In this document: one piece after another, positions 15,743 through 24,816 of the stretch
Position numbering within the stretch: the stretch's first letter is position 1
Layout of the letters: each line of letters starts with the position of its first letter
DNA from: Candidatus Jidaibacter sp.
GTDB lineage: Bacteria; Pseudomonadota; Alphaproteobacteria; Rickettsiales; Midichloriaceae
Length of the DNA: 29,881 nucleotides
NCBI GenBank assembly: GCA_021298045.1
Contig: JAJTHY010000107.1
Coordinates: forward strand, 1 to 29,881
Direction: 5' to 3'
Notes under the pieces: generated by a model
What the model was told of the DNA's origin: nothing
The model's database searches: none
The model's input: only the letters and a program-made list of their open reading frames with translations
Program-made: the position numbers and the translations under genes

Positions 15743-16684
15743 TTATAATTGTGATAAGAAACTTTCTACATCATCTGGGCCCGATATGCTAGTCGAAATC
15801 GCATTAGGACACATGCGTTTACAAATTCCGGAAAGCACACTGCCGGGCCCTATTTCTACATATCTATCAACAGAGTGAGAGTCTAAATACTCAATGGTTT
15901 CGCGCCAACGCACTCTACTCACTATTTGTTCAACTAAGCTCTCAATTATATCGCTTTCTTCATGCACTAACTTAAGGTTATAGTTAGCAATTAATTTTAT
16001 TTTTGGTTCAGAAATATTTATTGTTGCCATCGCTGCCTTAACTTTTATGGATGCCAGTTGCATCAATGAGCTATGAAATGCTCCGCTCACCTTAAGTTTT
16101 ATCGCGCGTCTAAAGCCAAAATCAATTGCTGCACTTTCTGCCCAGCTTAAGGCTTCGATATCCCCACTTATAACTATCTGCCCAGCACCATTATCATTAG
16201 CGATTTCGCATATTCCATGTTCAGCAGCAGCTGCCACCAAACTCTCTGCTTCCTCAATACCAGCACCAATTAGCGCCATCATCCCAGAATGCATTTTACT
16301 TGCAACTTCGCTCATTGAATTGCTTCTAATTTTGAGAATTTGAGTTGCCTCTGCAAGACTAAAAGTTTCAGCAGCAACATGCGCACTGTATTCTCCTAAT
16401 GAATGACCGCATACATACTCGCACAACTCTTTCGCCTTTTTCCCACTTTGCTTTTCCAATGCACGTAAAGCTGCGATTGAAACCGCCATTATTGCAGGTT
16501 GCGCATTTTGGGTTTGAGTGAGCTCATCTAATTCACCAGTGAATATAAGCTTTGAAAGACTGAAGCTCAGTACATCGTCAACTTCTTGAAATACTTCTTT
16601 AGATTCAGCAAAGGTATCATAAAGTTCCTTTCCCATACCTATAAATTGAGATCCTTGCCCTGGGAAAATTAAAGCTGTAGCCAT
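15743..16684 (-). CDS. fabD: Malonyl-CoA:ACP transacylase
   Basis: A 313-residue transacylase that loads malonyl onto acyl carrier protein. The nucleophile motif GHSLGEYS lies at 93-100 (Ser95), with FPGQGSQ at 7-13 (Gln11 oxyanion), Arg120 and the catalytic His204 (GAFHSSLM). YVEIGPGSVLSG near the C-terminus is typical. AGGAA precedes the ATG at a good distance. It opens the fabD-fabG unit and diverges from the DUF2793-like gene. Confidence 0.96.
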   Translation of the reverse strand: MATALIFPGQGSQFIGMGKELYDTFAESKEVFQEVDDVLSFSLSKLIFTGELDELTQTQNAQPAIMAVSIAALRALEKQSGKKAKELCEYVCGHSLGEYSAHVAAETFSLAEATQILKIRSNSMSEVASKMHSGMMALIGAGIEEAESLVAAAAEHGICEIANDNGAGQIVISGDIEALSWAESAAIDFGFRRAIKLKVSGAFHSSLMQLASIKVKAAMATINISEPKIKLIANYNLKLVHEESDIIESLVEQIVSRVRWRETIEYLDSHSVDRYVEIGPGSVLSGICKRMCPNAISTSISGPDDVESFLSQL

Positions 16685-16738
16685 ATATTCATTCCTTTTA
16701 TTTTTTTATTGCACTTCCTGACTGCGTGTTCGGAAGGT

Positions 16739-16744
16739 TATAAT
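16739..16744 (+). promoter_or_regulatory. Candidate -10 box for the DUF2793-like gene
   Basis: An exact TATAAT lies 34 bases before the chosen ATG at 16778, leaving a leader of about 27 bases that contains AAGGAG. The -35 region is not convincing (TTCCTG at 16715-16720 with an 18-bp spacer). Confidence 0.4.
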
Positions 16745-16777
16745 CGCGCCAAGTTTCAAAACAAGGAGTACCATAAC

Positions 16778-17104
16778 ATGCAAACTTCAAATTATCAAAT
16801 TCAACTATTATCCCAAAATCAAGCAATGAAAGAATATACAATAAACCATGCTCTTAACAAAGTTAGCTGGCTTTTAAATAGAGCAGTTATTGATTTTATC
16901 TGCGAATTGCCGGAACAAAAATCGGAAGGCGATATGTATATTATTGCAGCTTCAACTCAGACATTTGTTGAGATGAAAAACAAAATGTTTATTTATTTAG
17001 ATGGTGATTGGCAAATAATTGATCCCGGTGAAAGAGCACTCTTTTATGTAAGTGGTAAAAAAGCTTTTTATGTGTTTGTAGGCGGAGAATGGAAGGGGAT
17101 TTAA
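16778..17104 (+). CDS. Small DUF2793-like protein
   Basis: A 108-residue protein. Its core, ELPEQKSEGDMYIIA followed by KMFIYLDGDWQIIDPGERALFYVSGKKAFYVFVGGEWKGI, follows the DUF2793 pattern (GDxYIV, a W...P.xG turn, and a closing xxGxxW). DUF2793 is common at the C-terminus of gene-transfer-agent and phage tail proteins in alphaproteobacteria, so this may be a detached domain of phage or GTA origin. The open frame extends to 16709, but AAGGAG at 16763-16768 and the TATAAT at 16739 (inside that extension) favour the ATG at 16778. No phage genes surround it. The stop is only 10 bp from the convergent fliQ stop. The role is unknown. Confidence 0.7.
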   Translation: MQTSNYQIQLLSQNQAMKEYTINHALNKVSWLLNRAVIDFICELPEQKSEGDMYIIAASTQTFVEMKNKMFIYLDGDWQIIDPGERALFYVSGKKAFYVFVGGEWKGI

Positions 17105-17114
17105 TGGTATATAA

Positions 17115-17381
17115 CTACCGGACGTTTGCTATCATCTGCATTATCTCCTCGGTAAAAACCAACATGTTGGAGCCAATGAAATTTAACGCAAGCAAAAAGG
17201 TAAAAAAAATAGCAATAATTTTGGGAACAAAGGAAAGTGTGGGTTCCTGGATTTGTGTGAGGGCTTGAAATAAAGATATAGCAAGCCCTACGAAAAGCGC
17301 CACCAACAAAATTGGTAGGGATATTTTTATTAATAGGTATATAGCATGCCTCGATATATCAACAACAGCGAGTGAGTCCAT
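17115..17381 (-). CDS. fliQ: Flagellar export apparatus protein FliQ (SctS family)
   Basis: An 88-residue membrane protein with two spans (about 15-38 and 51-72), the full family length. The signature includes LPILLVALFVGLAISLFQALTQIQEPTLSFVPKI, with the conserved QALTQIQExTLxFxPK. FliQ is part of the FliPQR core of the flagellar or type III export gate in the inner membrane. No other flagellar or injectisome gene is in the window; it sits 11 bp after carD. The sequence resembles flagellar FliQ more than injectisome homologues, but on this evidence alone the system cannot be decided. Confidence 0.9.
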   Translation of the reverse strand: MDSLAVVDISRHAIYLLIKISLPILLVALFVGLAISLFQALTQIQEPTLSFVPKIIAIFFTFLLALNFIGSNMLVFTEEIMQMIANVR

Positions 17382-17392
17382 CTCAGATACCC

Positions 17393-17929
17393 TTAAGCGG
17401 CTTCATTGTATAATATTCTAGATTCCTCTAAAATCTCGTGCACCTGCTTACTTGCCTCTTCAATATTAATATTGTTAGTAGCCGAATACTCATTTATAAA
17501 GCGTTGGAAGGCGGAATCATAAATCATGCGTTCACTGTATGATCTATTTGGGTCATCTACATTGCGGTGCAGATCTCTCAGCACTTCTGCTATGTATACT
17601 ACGTTGCCAGAGTAAATTTTCTCTTCATACTTCTGCGCGCGTTTGCTCCACATTCCTTTTTCTATTTTAGCTTTTCCTTTTAAGGTAACTATAGCCTTCT
17701 CTATGTCATCCGAAGATGCTAAATGGCGCAAGCCAGCTTTAGATGCCCTATTTACAGGGACTTTTAAGGTCATTTTATCTTTTTCAAAAGTTATAACTAA
17801 ACATTTAATTTCAACATCTGCAACTCGCTGAGACTCAATATTCGCTATAACCCCCACACCATGCGACGGATAAACAACAGAATCACTAACTTTAAATTCT
17901 CTATTAGAGGTAATTTTAGCTTCAGACAT
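17393..17929 (-). CDS. carD: CarD-family transcriptional regulator
   Basis: A 178-residue RNA-polymerase-binding regulator (CarD/CdnL) that stabilises open promoter complexes. The N-terminal Tudor-like RNA polymerase interaction domain has FKVSDSVVYPSHGVGVI; the helical DNA-binding part contains GKAKIEKGMWSKRAQKYEEKI, with the conserved Trp that wedges the promoter, then VLRDLHR and SYSERMIYDSAFQRF. The open frame runs to an ATG at 17962, but that ATG overlaps a TATAAT -10 box and the ATG at 17929 follows GGGAG at good spacing, so 17929 is chosen. FliQ follows on the same strand. Confidence 0.93.
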   Translation of the reverse strand: MSEAKITSNREFKVSDSVVYPSHGVGVIANIESQRVADVEIKCLVITFEKDKMTLKVPVNRASKAGLRHLASSDDIEKAIVTLKGKAKIEKGMWSKRAQKYEEKIYSGNVVYIAEVLRDLHRNVDDPNRSYSERMIYDSAFQRFINEYSATNNINIEEASKQVHEILEESRILYNEAA

Positions 17930-17960
17930 CGACACTCCCATTAAATCCACATACCTAGCC

Positions 17961-17988
17961 ATTATAGCAAAATTTTACAAAAAGTTAA
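17961..17988 (-). promoter_or_regulatory. Extended -10 promoter of carD-fliQ
   Basis: On the minus strand, TGCTATAAT gives an exact -10 (plus 17961-17966) with the extended TG; TTAACT (17983-17988, 4/6) sits 16 bp upstream as the -35. The start would be near 17954, downstream of the 17962 ATG, which supports the shorter CarD. Confidence 0.65.
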
Positions 17989-18017
17989 GCACGAAGATTT
18001 AATAATAGCAAAATTGA

Positions 18018-18500
18018 TTACTGAAATGGGATACTGTAAGTAAGAAACAAATTTTCTGATCCTGGATTTTTCTTATATATGCCAGCATTTGAGATATGGC
18101 CAAAGGTAATTCCCGCTCTGTGCAAATTTTTAAATTTATAATTTATCTCTAGGCTAGAGTAAAATTCTAGTGTCCCACCTAAATTTTCACCTCTACTTTT
18201 AGAATAAGCACCTGCAGCAAACCCAGGCATTAAATACAAACGTTTCTCATATACCGGTAGCTCCAAGTTAAAGCCAGCATAATAATATTTTGAGCCTTTA
18301 CTTGTAATATAACCACCTAATTTAGGCACGATTATTTCGTGGATAAAATTAAGCCTTGCTTCAGCACCCCCAGTAAATTTTTTTGAAGAGCTGTTTATGT
18401 CAAATATACCAAGTTGTGGCGCGATATAAATAATTTGATCTTTTGCAAACGCCTGTGTACTGATTAAGGCTGAAGCCACCCAAAGTAAAAATTTTTGCAT
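18018..18500 (-). CDS. pagL: PagL-like lipid A 3-O-deacylase
   Basis: A 160-residue outer-membrane beta-barrel with a signal peptide cleaved after AFA at 19. PagL removes the 3-O-linked acyl chain of lipid A. The catalytic triad is in place: His135 and Ser137 in GHISNAG, and Glu149 in NPGSENLFL. The His-to-Glu distance (14) equals that of Pseudomonas PagL (His126, Ser128, Glu140 in the mature enzyme). Alternating hydrophobic strands fit an eight-stranded barrel, and the C-terminus ends in Phe-Gln (TYSIPFQ). It lies 79 bp downstream of mrdA on the same strand. Confidence 0.85.
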   Translation of the reverse strand: MQKFLLWVASALISTQAFAKDQIIYIAPQLGIFDINSSSKKFTGGAEARLNFIHEIIVPKLGGYITSKGSKYYYAGFNLELPVYEKRLYLMPGFAAGAYSKSRGENLGGTLEFYSSLEINYKFKNLHRAGITFGHISNAGIYKKNPGSENLFLTYSIPFQ

Positions 18501-18579
18501 TTAGAGATTATCTAACTATTAAGCTATGCAAAAACATATTTATAATATGCTGTATTCACAAGTAATATTTTGATTTACA

Positions 18580-20352
18580 TTAACTAGTCGCTATACCATT
18601 TAATACCATAAACTCATAAATCTCCTTAGCAAGTGGCGAAACTTTTGCCCCGGCCTCTCCATGTTCAACTACAACAGTTACTGCATATTTGGGATCATTA
18701 TACGGAGCAAAGCTAGTAAATAAGCCATGGTGCTTATATTTATGGCCTAGATGTTTGTATTTTAAGGCCACAACTTGGGCAGTACCTGTTTTTCCACAAA
18801 TAGTAAAATCTCCTATGGATAAACTTCTGCTATATAAAATACCGCTAGGGCTGTTAATACAATCAAACATCCCTCCTCTAATCACTTGCAAAATTTTAGG
18901 ATCAACTTCAAGTGGCTCAATTTCTTTTTCAGTAGCTATTAAAGTTGGACTCACCTTATTGCCAGATGCAATACGCGCTGTCATGGTTGCTATTTGCAGT
19001 GGCGTAAGCAATGTATATCCCTGACCAATTGAGGCATTCACCGTATCTCCAGGATACCAATCTAATTTATATCTACCCTTTTTCCATTCTGGGCTGGGCA
19101 TTAATCCGTCAACTTCACCCAAAAGCTCTATGCCTGTACGCTCGCCCAATCCTAAACTTTTAGCGCCGCTATGCAATTTATTCATACCCATTTTTAAAGC
19201 CAAGTTAAAAAAGTATGGGTTGCAAGATTGCATAATAGCGGTTGGGAGATCAATAAGCCCATGCCCAGAAGGTTTCCAGCATCTAAAAACTCGAGAGCCT
19301 AAACGAAACTCTCCAGGACAAAAATATTTAGTTTTGGGATCTAGTCCTGCAACCATACCAGAAAAGGCGGTGACTAGCTTAAAAGTTGACCCAGGCGGAT
19401 AAGCGCTGGTGATGGCGTGATTAATCAATGGGTTGGAGTCCGCTTTCATTATATTATCCCAATCACTTTTAGATATACCATCCACAAATAAATTAGGATC
19501 AAAACTAGGAGTTGAGTGCAAAGCAAGCACTTGACCATTTTTTACGTTCATGACCACAACCGAAGCAGTTAAGTCTCTGGCACTCAACATTTCATGAATA
19601 AAATTTTGCAGCTTAGCATTAACCGAAAGCACTATGTCACGCCCTGGAATCGGGTTTTCTTTGGAGATTACCCTTATAAATTTTCCCCTAGAATCGACCT
19701 CGGTTTTTTTAAGACCAGGATACCCCATCAAGGTGTTATCAAAAATCTTTTCCACGCCCATCTTACCAATTTTCAGTTGATCTGATATTGGCATGGATAA
19801 ATTTTCTACCTCCTGCTTATTAGGGGAAGATACATAGCCCGTTATATGAGCAAAGGCGTCTGCAAATTTATAACTTCTATGAGATGATTCTACAACTTCC
19901 ACCCCAGGTAGAATGTGGTCACTTTCAATAAGCTTGCTGATATCCATCCAAGATAAATTATCTCGTATGTATAAGTAATCATTGGGCTGCCTTTTTGCTA
20001 TTCTGCGCCTTATATCTTCTTCCCCTAATGCTAAATCCATGCCTAAGACATCCGATATTTGGGCGATCAAATCAGAAATATTTGGAATTGCTAAACTATC
20101 TATGCCCACCCTAAAGTTAGATGAGTTGGTTGCAATCACCTCGTAATCAGAATCGTAAATTATACCCCTAGGTGCAGTAAGCACCATTAGCTTCATACGG
20201 TTTTTATCAGAGAGCATAGTAAATTTACTAGAAGTCATCATCTGCAGGTAATAGTACCTACCCGCTATTACAGAAAAGAAAAATAATTTTATACCGCCAA
20301 GAAAAAGCGCTCTGCGAGAGAACTTTTTGTATTTCAGTGAATCATCTCGCAT
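18580..20352 (-). CDS. mrdA: Penicillin-binding protein 2, elongation transpeptidase
   Basis: A 590-residue class B PBP that crosslinks peptidoglycan during lateral growth. It has one N-terminal span (about 14-32), a dimerisation/pedestal domain starting at APRGIIYDSD, and the transpeptidase domain with S322-TFK, S376-C-N378 and K521-TG motifs. The start overlaps the end of mreD (ATGCGAGATGA), so translation is probably coupled. Intact catalytic residues imply a peptidoglycan-making cell, unlike some reduced intracellular relatives. mreB, mreC and rodA are not in the window. Confidence 0.96.
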   Translation of the reverse strand: MRDDSLKYKKFSRRALFLGGIKLFFFSVIAGRYYYLQMMTSSKFTMLSDKNRMKLMVLTAPRGIIYDSDYEVIATNSSNFRVGIDSLAIPNISDLIAQISDVLGMDLALGEEDIRRRIAKRQPNDYLYIRDNLSWMDISKLIESDHILPGVEVVESSHRSYKFADAFAHITGYVSSPNKQEVENLSMPISDQLKIGKMGVEKIFDNTLMGYPGLKKTEVDSRGKFIRVISKENPIPGRDIVLSVNAKLQNFIHEMLSARDLTASVVVMNVKNGQVLALHSTPSFDPNLFVDGISKSDWDNIMKADSNPLINHAITSAYPPGSTFKLVTAFSGMVAGLDPKTKYFCPGEFRLGSRVFRCWKPSGHGLIDLPTAIMQSCNPYFFNLALKMGMNKLHSGAKSLGLGERTGIELLGEVDGLMPSPEWKKGRYKLDWYPGDTVNASIGQGYTLLTPLQIATMTARIASGNKVSPTLIATEKEIEPLEVDPKILQVIRGGMFDCINSPSGILYSRSLSIGDFTICGKTGTAQVVALKYKHLGHKYKHHGLFTSFAPYNDPKYAVTVVVEHGEAGAKVSPLAKEIYEFMVLNGIATS

Positions 20353-20884
20353 TTTTATTAATAAACCAAGTTATTTTAATAGTATAAAAATAGTGCATGA
20401 CAGGATACAAAAGAATGGTAACTACAATTCCAAATATTTGCGAGTAAGAAATGCTTACAGGTAAATTTAATGAGAAATTTATGATTTGCCGTAACACTTC
20501 AGAAATCAAGACAAATAAAATAAAGCTGCAAAATACCACGCTGAATTTTTGTTTGTATAATGAATTTGCATTGGTTCTTCCAAGAACCGTGATTGTCACA
20601 TAGATGATGGCATGCAGTCCTAAAGCAGTGTTTAATAGTTCATCATTCAACAGCCCAATTAATGCCAAGTAAACCAAACTGACATTAAATAGCTTTATAA
20701 TAGAAAAATAGAAAATTGTTATCAGCAGTATTTCTGGCCTAATTGATATAGAAAACAAGTTAAAAAATGCATATGGGACATAGACCAAAAATAACAATAA
20801 AAAATATAATTTTATATCTGTTTTATAAGATAGATCCATTTTTGCAATAAGCATTTTAAAAAGCTGAAAAGTATGTTTGTCCAA
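20342..20884 (-). CDS. mreD: Rod shape-determining protein MreD
   Basis: A 180-residue inner-membrane protein with five or six spans, working with MreBC and PBP2 in the elongasome. Sequence conservation is low as usual for the family, but LIGLLNDELLNTALGLHAIIY matches the typical GxxxDxxxxxxxGxxa loop, and position directly before mrdA is characteristic. It overlaps mrdA by 11 bases. mreC and mreB, usually just upstream, are absent; the upstream neighbour is lon, transcribed away. Confidence 0.88.
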   Translation of the reverse strand: MDKHTFQLFKMLIAKMDLSYKTDIKLYFLLLFLVYVPYAFFNLFSISIRPEILLITIFYFSIIKLFNVSLVYLALIGLLNDELLNTALGLHAIIYVTITVLGRTNANSLYKQKFSVVFCSFILFVLISEVLRQIINFSLNLPVSISYSQIFGIVVTILLYPVMHYFYTIKITWFINKNAR

Positions 20885-21047
20885 AAGGCAATACTATTAT
20901 ATACTAATGACGGCTTGAGGATAGACTTTTATTCTAAATGCTATACTTGTAAACTGTTTTTGCGCTAAAAGTAATTATGTTGTAAAGCGCCCCTTGTTAT
21001 TTTCATGTCCAGTACATATATAAAAGCCAAATAGGAGCACTATAGAG

Positions 21048-23456
21048 ATGAAAAAATCAGTCCAAAATACCATTCCAGTTCTTCCACTTAGGGACTTAGT
21101 AATATTTCCAGGCATGATCGTGCCTTTGTTTGTTGGCAGAGATAAATCCATAAATGCCCTCGACGCAGCCACAGAAGCTGGCAATAAAATATTGTTAGTC
21201 GCTCAAAAAGACCCTAACAACGATACTCCCAAAACATCGGAACTGTATAAAGTTGGTGTTGTTGGGCAGATTTTACAAGTGCTTAAACTCAATGATACCA
21301 CCATTAAGGTTTTGGTTGAAGGTAAAAAGCGGGTTCAAATAACAAAATACCTTACGCAAAATAATTGCTACAAAGCGGTAGTGAGGGATTTAGAAGATGA
21401 ACATCCAGAAAACCCGAGCGAGCTATCCGCCCTTAGACGTTCAATCAGTGATTTGTTTGAAAATTATGTTCAGCTTAGTCCCAAAGTTAACCCAGAAGTT
21501 TTAACGACGCTTCAGATGGTTGATGGCCTTACCAAATTTGCTGACGTTGTTAGCTCAAGCCTAATGATCAAAGTTTCACACAAGCAGGACATTTTGGAAT
21601 CCACCACACTAACCAAAAAGCTTGAGAAGATACTTGGATACCTGCAACTTGAAATTGACCTTTTGAACACAGAGACAAGAATCAAAACAAGGGTCAGACA
21701 TCAAATTGAGAAAAATCAAAAAGACTATTACCTAAACGAACAGCTAAAAGCTATTCAAAAAGAGCTTGGGGAAGAGGATTTCAAAGAGGAAGCTGCAGAG
21801 CTGGAAAGTAAGATCAAACAGCTGAAGCTTACCAAAGAAGCTAAAGAGAAAGCCGAAGCAGAGATTAAGAAGCTTAAATTTATGAACCCAATGTCCTCAG
21901 AAGCTTCAGTAGTTAGAAATTATTTAGACTGGATAATAAACACTCCGTGGAAAGTATTCAGCCCGCTTAACAAAAATATTATAAAAGCTCAAGAGGTACT
22001 TGATAAAGACCATTATGGGTTAGAGAAAATCAAAGAACGTATTTTAGAATACTTGGCAGTGAATCTGCGCACCAACGCCCTTAAAAGCCCGGTAATTTGT
22101 TTAGTTGGCCCTCCAGGTGTTGGTAAAACATCATTAGTTAAATCCATCGCAAAGGCTACGGGGAGAGAGTTTGTTAAAGTCTCGTTGGGCGGCCTGCGTG
22201 ATGAAGCTGAGATAAAGGGGCACAGAAGAACTTATATAGGAGCGATGCCAGGTAAAATAATTCAAGGCATGAAAAAAGCTAAGAAGAGTAACCCGGTTAT
22301 GTTGCTTGATGAGATAGATAAAATGAGCTTCGATTACAGGGGGGATCCATCTTCTGCAATGCTAGAAGTTTTGGATCCAGAGCAAAACAACATGTTCAGT
22401 GACCATTATTTAGAAGTTGAGTACGATTTATCTCAAGTAATGTTTGTTGCGACTGCAAATGGATATGACGGAATTCCTCGTCCGCTAATGGATCGCATGG
22501 AGATTATAAGTCTATCTGGTTATACTGAAAACGAAAAATTAGTAATTGCAGAAAACTACTTAATTCCTAAAGAACTAAGTGGGCATGGGGCTAAAGAAAG
22601 TGAAGTCTCAATAAGCAATGATGCATTACTTGATATTATACGCTACTATACGCGTGAAGCGGGTGTACGTGGTTTAAATCGCAACATAGCAAAGATTATT
22701 CGCAAATCGATTAGAAAAATTTTATCTGATGAAAGCGTTAAAAGCTTGAAGATAACCAGTGAAAATCTAGGCGATTATTTGGGGGTTCGCAAATATCAGT
22801 TTGGTGAAGTGGATAAGGAGAATTTAATTGGCATAACCAATGGATTGGCTTATAGCGAAGTTGGGGGCGATTTGCTTTCTATCGAGTCCGTTCTTTTGTA
22901 TGGCCGCGGCGGTGATCTGAAAATCACAGGTAAGCTTGGCGAAGTTATGAAGGAATCAGCACAAACTGCTCTTAGTTATATCAGGTCTAAATCTGTAGAA
23001 TTCGGCATTAAGCCAAATGTATTTAAACTTAAAGATATCCACATTCATGTGCCAGAAGGCGCAACACCCAAGGATGGCCCATCTGCAGGTATTGCGATAT
23101 CAACTTCTTTAGTTTCAGTATTAACTGGCATACCTGTGCGTAGAGATATAGCGATGACTGGCGAAATTACACTAAGAGGTAGAGTGCTACCTATTGGAGG
23201 TTTAAAAGAGAAATTGCTTGCAGCACTTAGAGGCGGCGTGAAGACGGTTCTGATACCAGCTGAAAACGTTAAAGATTTGGAAGACATTCCAGAAAACGTT
23301 AAATCTGGCTTAGAGATAATTCCCGTGGAAAGAGTTGAAGAGGTTTTCAAAGTTGCCTTGACCAAGGCTTTCACCCCGATAATATGGAATGAAGAAGAAG
23401 AAATGGCAAAGCAAGAACGTGAGTTTCACCATTTAAATCCGGTAGTGGCTCACTAA
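21048..23456 (+). CDS. lon: ATP-dependent protease Lon
   Basis: An 802-residue AAA+ serine protease that degrades misfolded and regulatory proteins in the cytoplasm. The N-terminal substrate domain begins VLPLRDLVIFPGMIVPLFVGR; the ATPase Walker A GPPGVGKT lies at 354-361, Walker B is VMLLDEIDKM, and the protease dyad is Ser679 (PKDGPSAG) and Lys722 (GGLKEKLLAA), the same numbers as in E. coli. AGGAG precedes the ATG. The 163-bp gap to mreD contains no convincing sigma32 promoter. proS follows after 29 bp. Confidence 0.98.
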   Translation: MKKSVQNTIPVLPLRDLVIFPGMIVPLFVGRDKSINALDAATEAGNKILLVAQKDPNNDTPKTSELYKVGVVGQILQVLKLNDTTIKVLVEGKKRVQITKYLTQNNCYKAVVRDLEDEHPENPSELSALRRSISDLFENYVQLSPKVNPEVLTTLQMVDGLTKFADVVSSSLMIKVSHKQDILESTTLTKKLEKILGYLQLEIDLLNTETRIKTRVRHQIEKNQKDYYLNEQLKAIQKELGEEDFKEEAAELESKIKQLKLTKEAKEKAEAEIKKLKFMNPMSSEASVVRNYLDWIINTPWKVFSPLNKNIIKAQEVLDKDHYGLEKIKERILEYLAVNLRTNALKSPVICLVGPPGVGKTSLVKSIAKATGREFVKVSLGGLRDEAEIKGHRRTYIGAMPGKIIQGMKKAKKSNPVMLLDEIDKMSFDYRGDPSSAMLEVLDPEQNNMFSDHYLEVEYDLSQVMFVATANGYDGIPRPLMDRMEIISLSGYTENEKLVIAENYLIPKELSGHGAKESEVSISNDALLDIIRYYTREAGVRGLNRNIAKIIRKSIRKILSDESVKSLKITSENLGDYLGVRKYQFGEVDKENLIGITNGLAYSEVGGDLLSIESVLLYGRGGDLKITGKLGEVMKESAQTALSYIRSKSVEFGIKPNVFKLKDIHIHVPEGATPKDGPSAGIAISTSLVSVLTGIPVRRDIAMTGEITLRGRVLPIGGLKEKLLAALRGGVKTVLIPAENVKDLEDIPENVKSGLEIIPVERVEEVFKVALTKAFTPIIWNEEEEMAKQEREFHHLNPVVAH

Positions 23457-23485
23457 TTAATTTATAGAAGAAAGAGGTAAGTTGC

Positions 23486-24784
23486 ATGTATTTAACGCAA
23501 TATTTTTTACCATTGCTGAAAGATGATCCTAAAGATGCTGTTGTTGCTTCTCATAGATTAATGCTACGAGCTGGTATGATACGACAGCTGGCCTCTGGCC
23601 TTTATAACTGGTTGCCACTTGGGCATAAGGTGCTTAAAAAGGTTGAGCAAGTTATCCGTGAAGAAATGAACAATGCGGGCGCGTTGGAAATTTTAATGCC
23701 TTCCATGCAGCCAGTAGACTTATGGAAAAAGTCTGGTAGATACGGGGCTGAAGGGGATTTGAGCTCTGAGATGCTTATACTCACAGACCGCAATGGCAAC
23801 GAACTAACTTATTGCCCAACAGCAGAGGAAGTTGTTGCGGATTTATTCAAGAGCACCGTGCAATCTTATAAAGATCTTCCGAAGAATCTTTATCAAATAA
23901 GCTGGAAATTTCGTGATGAAATTCGTCCACGCTTTGGAATAATGAGAGCCCGTGAGTTTCTGATGAAAGACGCCTACTCTTTTGATATTGATGAAGCTGC
24001 AGCTCTTGTTTCTTATGAGAAAATGTTTATTGCTTACCTAAAAGTATTTAAGCGCTTAGGCTTGCGTGCAATGCCAGTTAAAGCAGATACAGGATCTATG
24101 GGCGGAGATCTGAGTCATGAATTTCATGTGCTTGCTGAAAATGGCGAAAGTACTATTTTCTTCGAAGAAGATGCTGAAAGGTACCTAGATTCTGCAGAGG
24201 TTGACATCGAAGGCTTTAATAAATTTTATGCTAATGAAAAAGAAAAGCACGATCCAAAGTCATGCCCCATCCCTGCTTCAAAACTGCTTACTAAAAAAGG
24301 GATTGAAGTTGGGCACATATTTTATCTGGGAGATAAATATAGCAAATCAATGGGCATAAATCTTCAGGACAAAGAGGGTAAGTTATTTAACCCTAAAATG
24401 GGCTGTTATGGCATAGGTGCATCTAGGTTGGTCGCAGCTATAATCGAAGCTAGCAATGATGAAAAAGGTATTATTTGGCCTGTTAGTGTTAGCCCATTTG
24501 ATGCAGCAATTGTTAACTTGCGCCCTGGAAATTCCATTTGTGATGATATGGCAGCAGATCTATATGACGCTATGCGCTCACACGAAAAAGACGTGCTCGT
24601 GGATGACACTGAAAACAGTATTGGTCATAAGCTTTCCAGCATGGAGCTAATAGGCGTTCCATGGATTATTATTATAGGTCCAAAGCTTGCTGCTGAAAAC
24701 ATGGTAGAAGTTATTAAGCGCCAAACCGGTGAGCGCAGGGAGTTATCCATTGAAGCTGCAAAAAGCTTGTTGGTTAGCAATTAA
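23486..24784 (+). CDS. proS: Prolyl-tRNA synthetase, short alphaproteobacterial type
   Basis: A 432-residue class II synthetase that charges tRNA-Pro. It lacks the large editing insertion (INS) found in the roughly 570-residue E. coli type, as in alphaproteobacterial ProS. Motif 1 lies around GLYNWLPLGHKV, CPTAEEVV binds proline, motif 2 is SWKFRDEIRPRFG with REFLMKDAYSF, and motif 3 is GCYGIGASRLVAAIIEA; an anticodon-binding domain occupies the C-terminal 100 residues. AGAGG precedes the ATG at suitable spacing. It converges on the GT2 gene with a 32-bp gap. Confidence 0.97.
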   Translation: MYLTQYFLPLLKDDPKDAVVASHRLMLRAGMIRQLASGLYNWLPLGHKVLKKVEQVIREEMNNAGALEILMPSMQPVDLWKKSGRYGAEGDLSSEMLILTDRNGNELTYCPTAEEVVADLFKSTVQSYKDLPKNLYQISWKFRDEIRPRFGIMRAREFLMKDAYSFDIDEAAALVSYEKMFIAYLKVFKRLGLRAMPVKADTGSMGGDLSHEFHVLAENGESTIFFEEDAERYLDSAEVDIEGFNKFYANEKEKHDPKSCPIPASKLLTKKGIEVGHIFYLGDKYSKSMGINLQDKEGKLFNPKMGCYGIGASRLVAAIIEASNDEKGIIWPVSVSPFDAAIVNLRPGNSICDDMAADLYDAMRSHEKDVLVDDTENSIGHKLSSMELIGVPWIIIIGPKLAAENMVEVIKRQTGERRELSIEAAKSLLVSN

Positions 24785-24816
24785 GGTTCTGTCGCATCTA
24801 TTTACAACAGCACCCC

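Noticed and set aside
20990..20997. CCCCTTGT upstream of lon as a sigma32 -10 element
   Set aside because: No CTTGAAA-like -35 lies at the right distance, so a heat-shock promoter is not supported.
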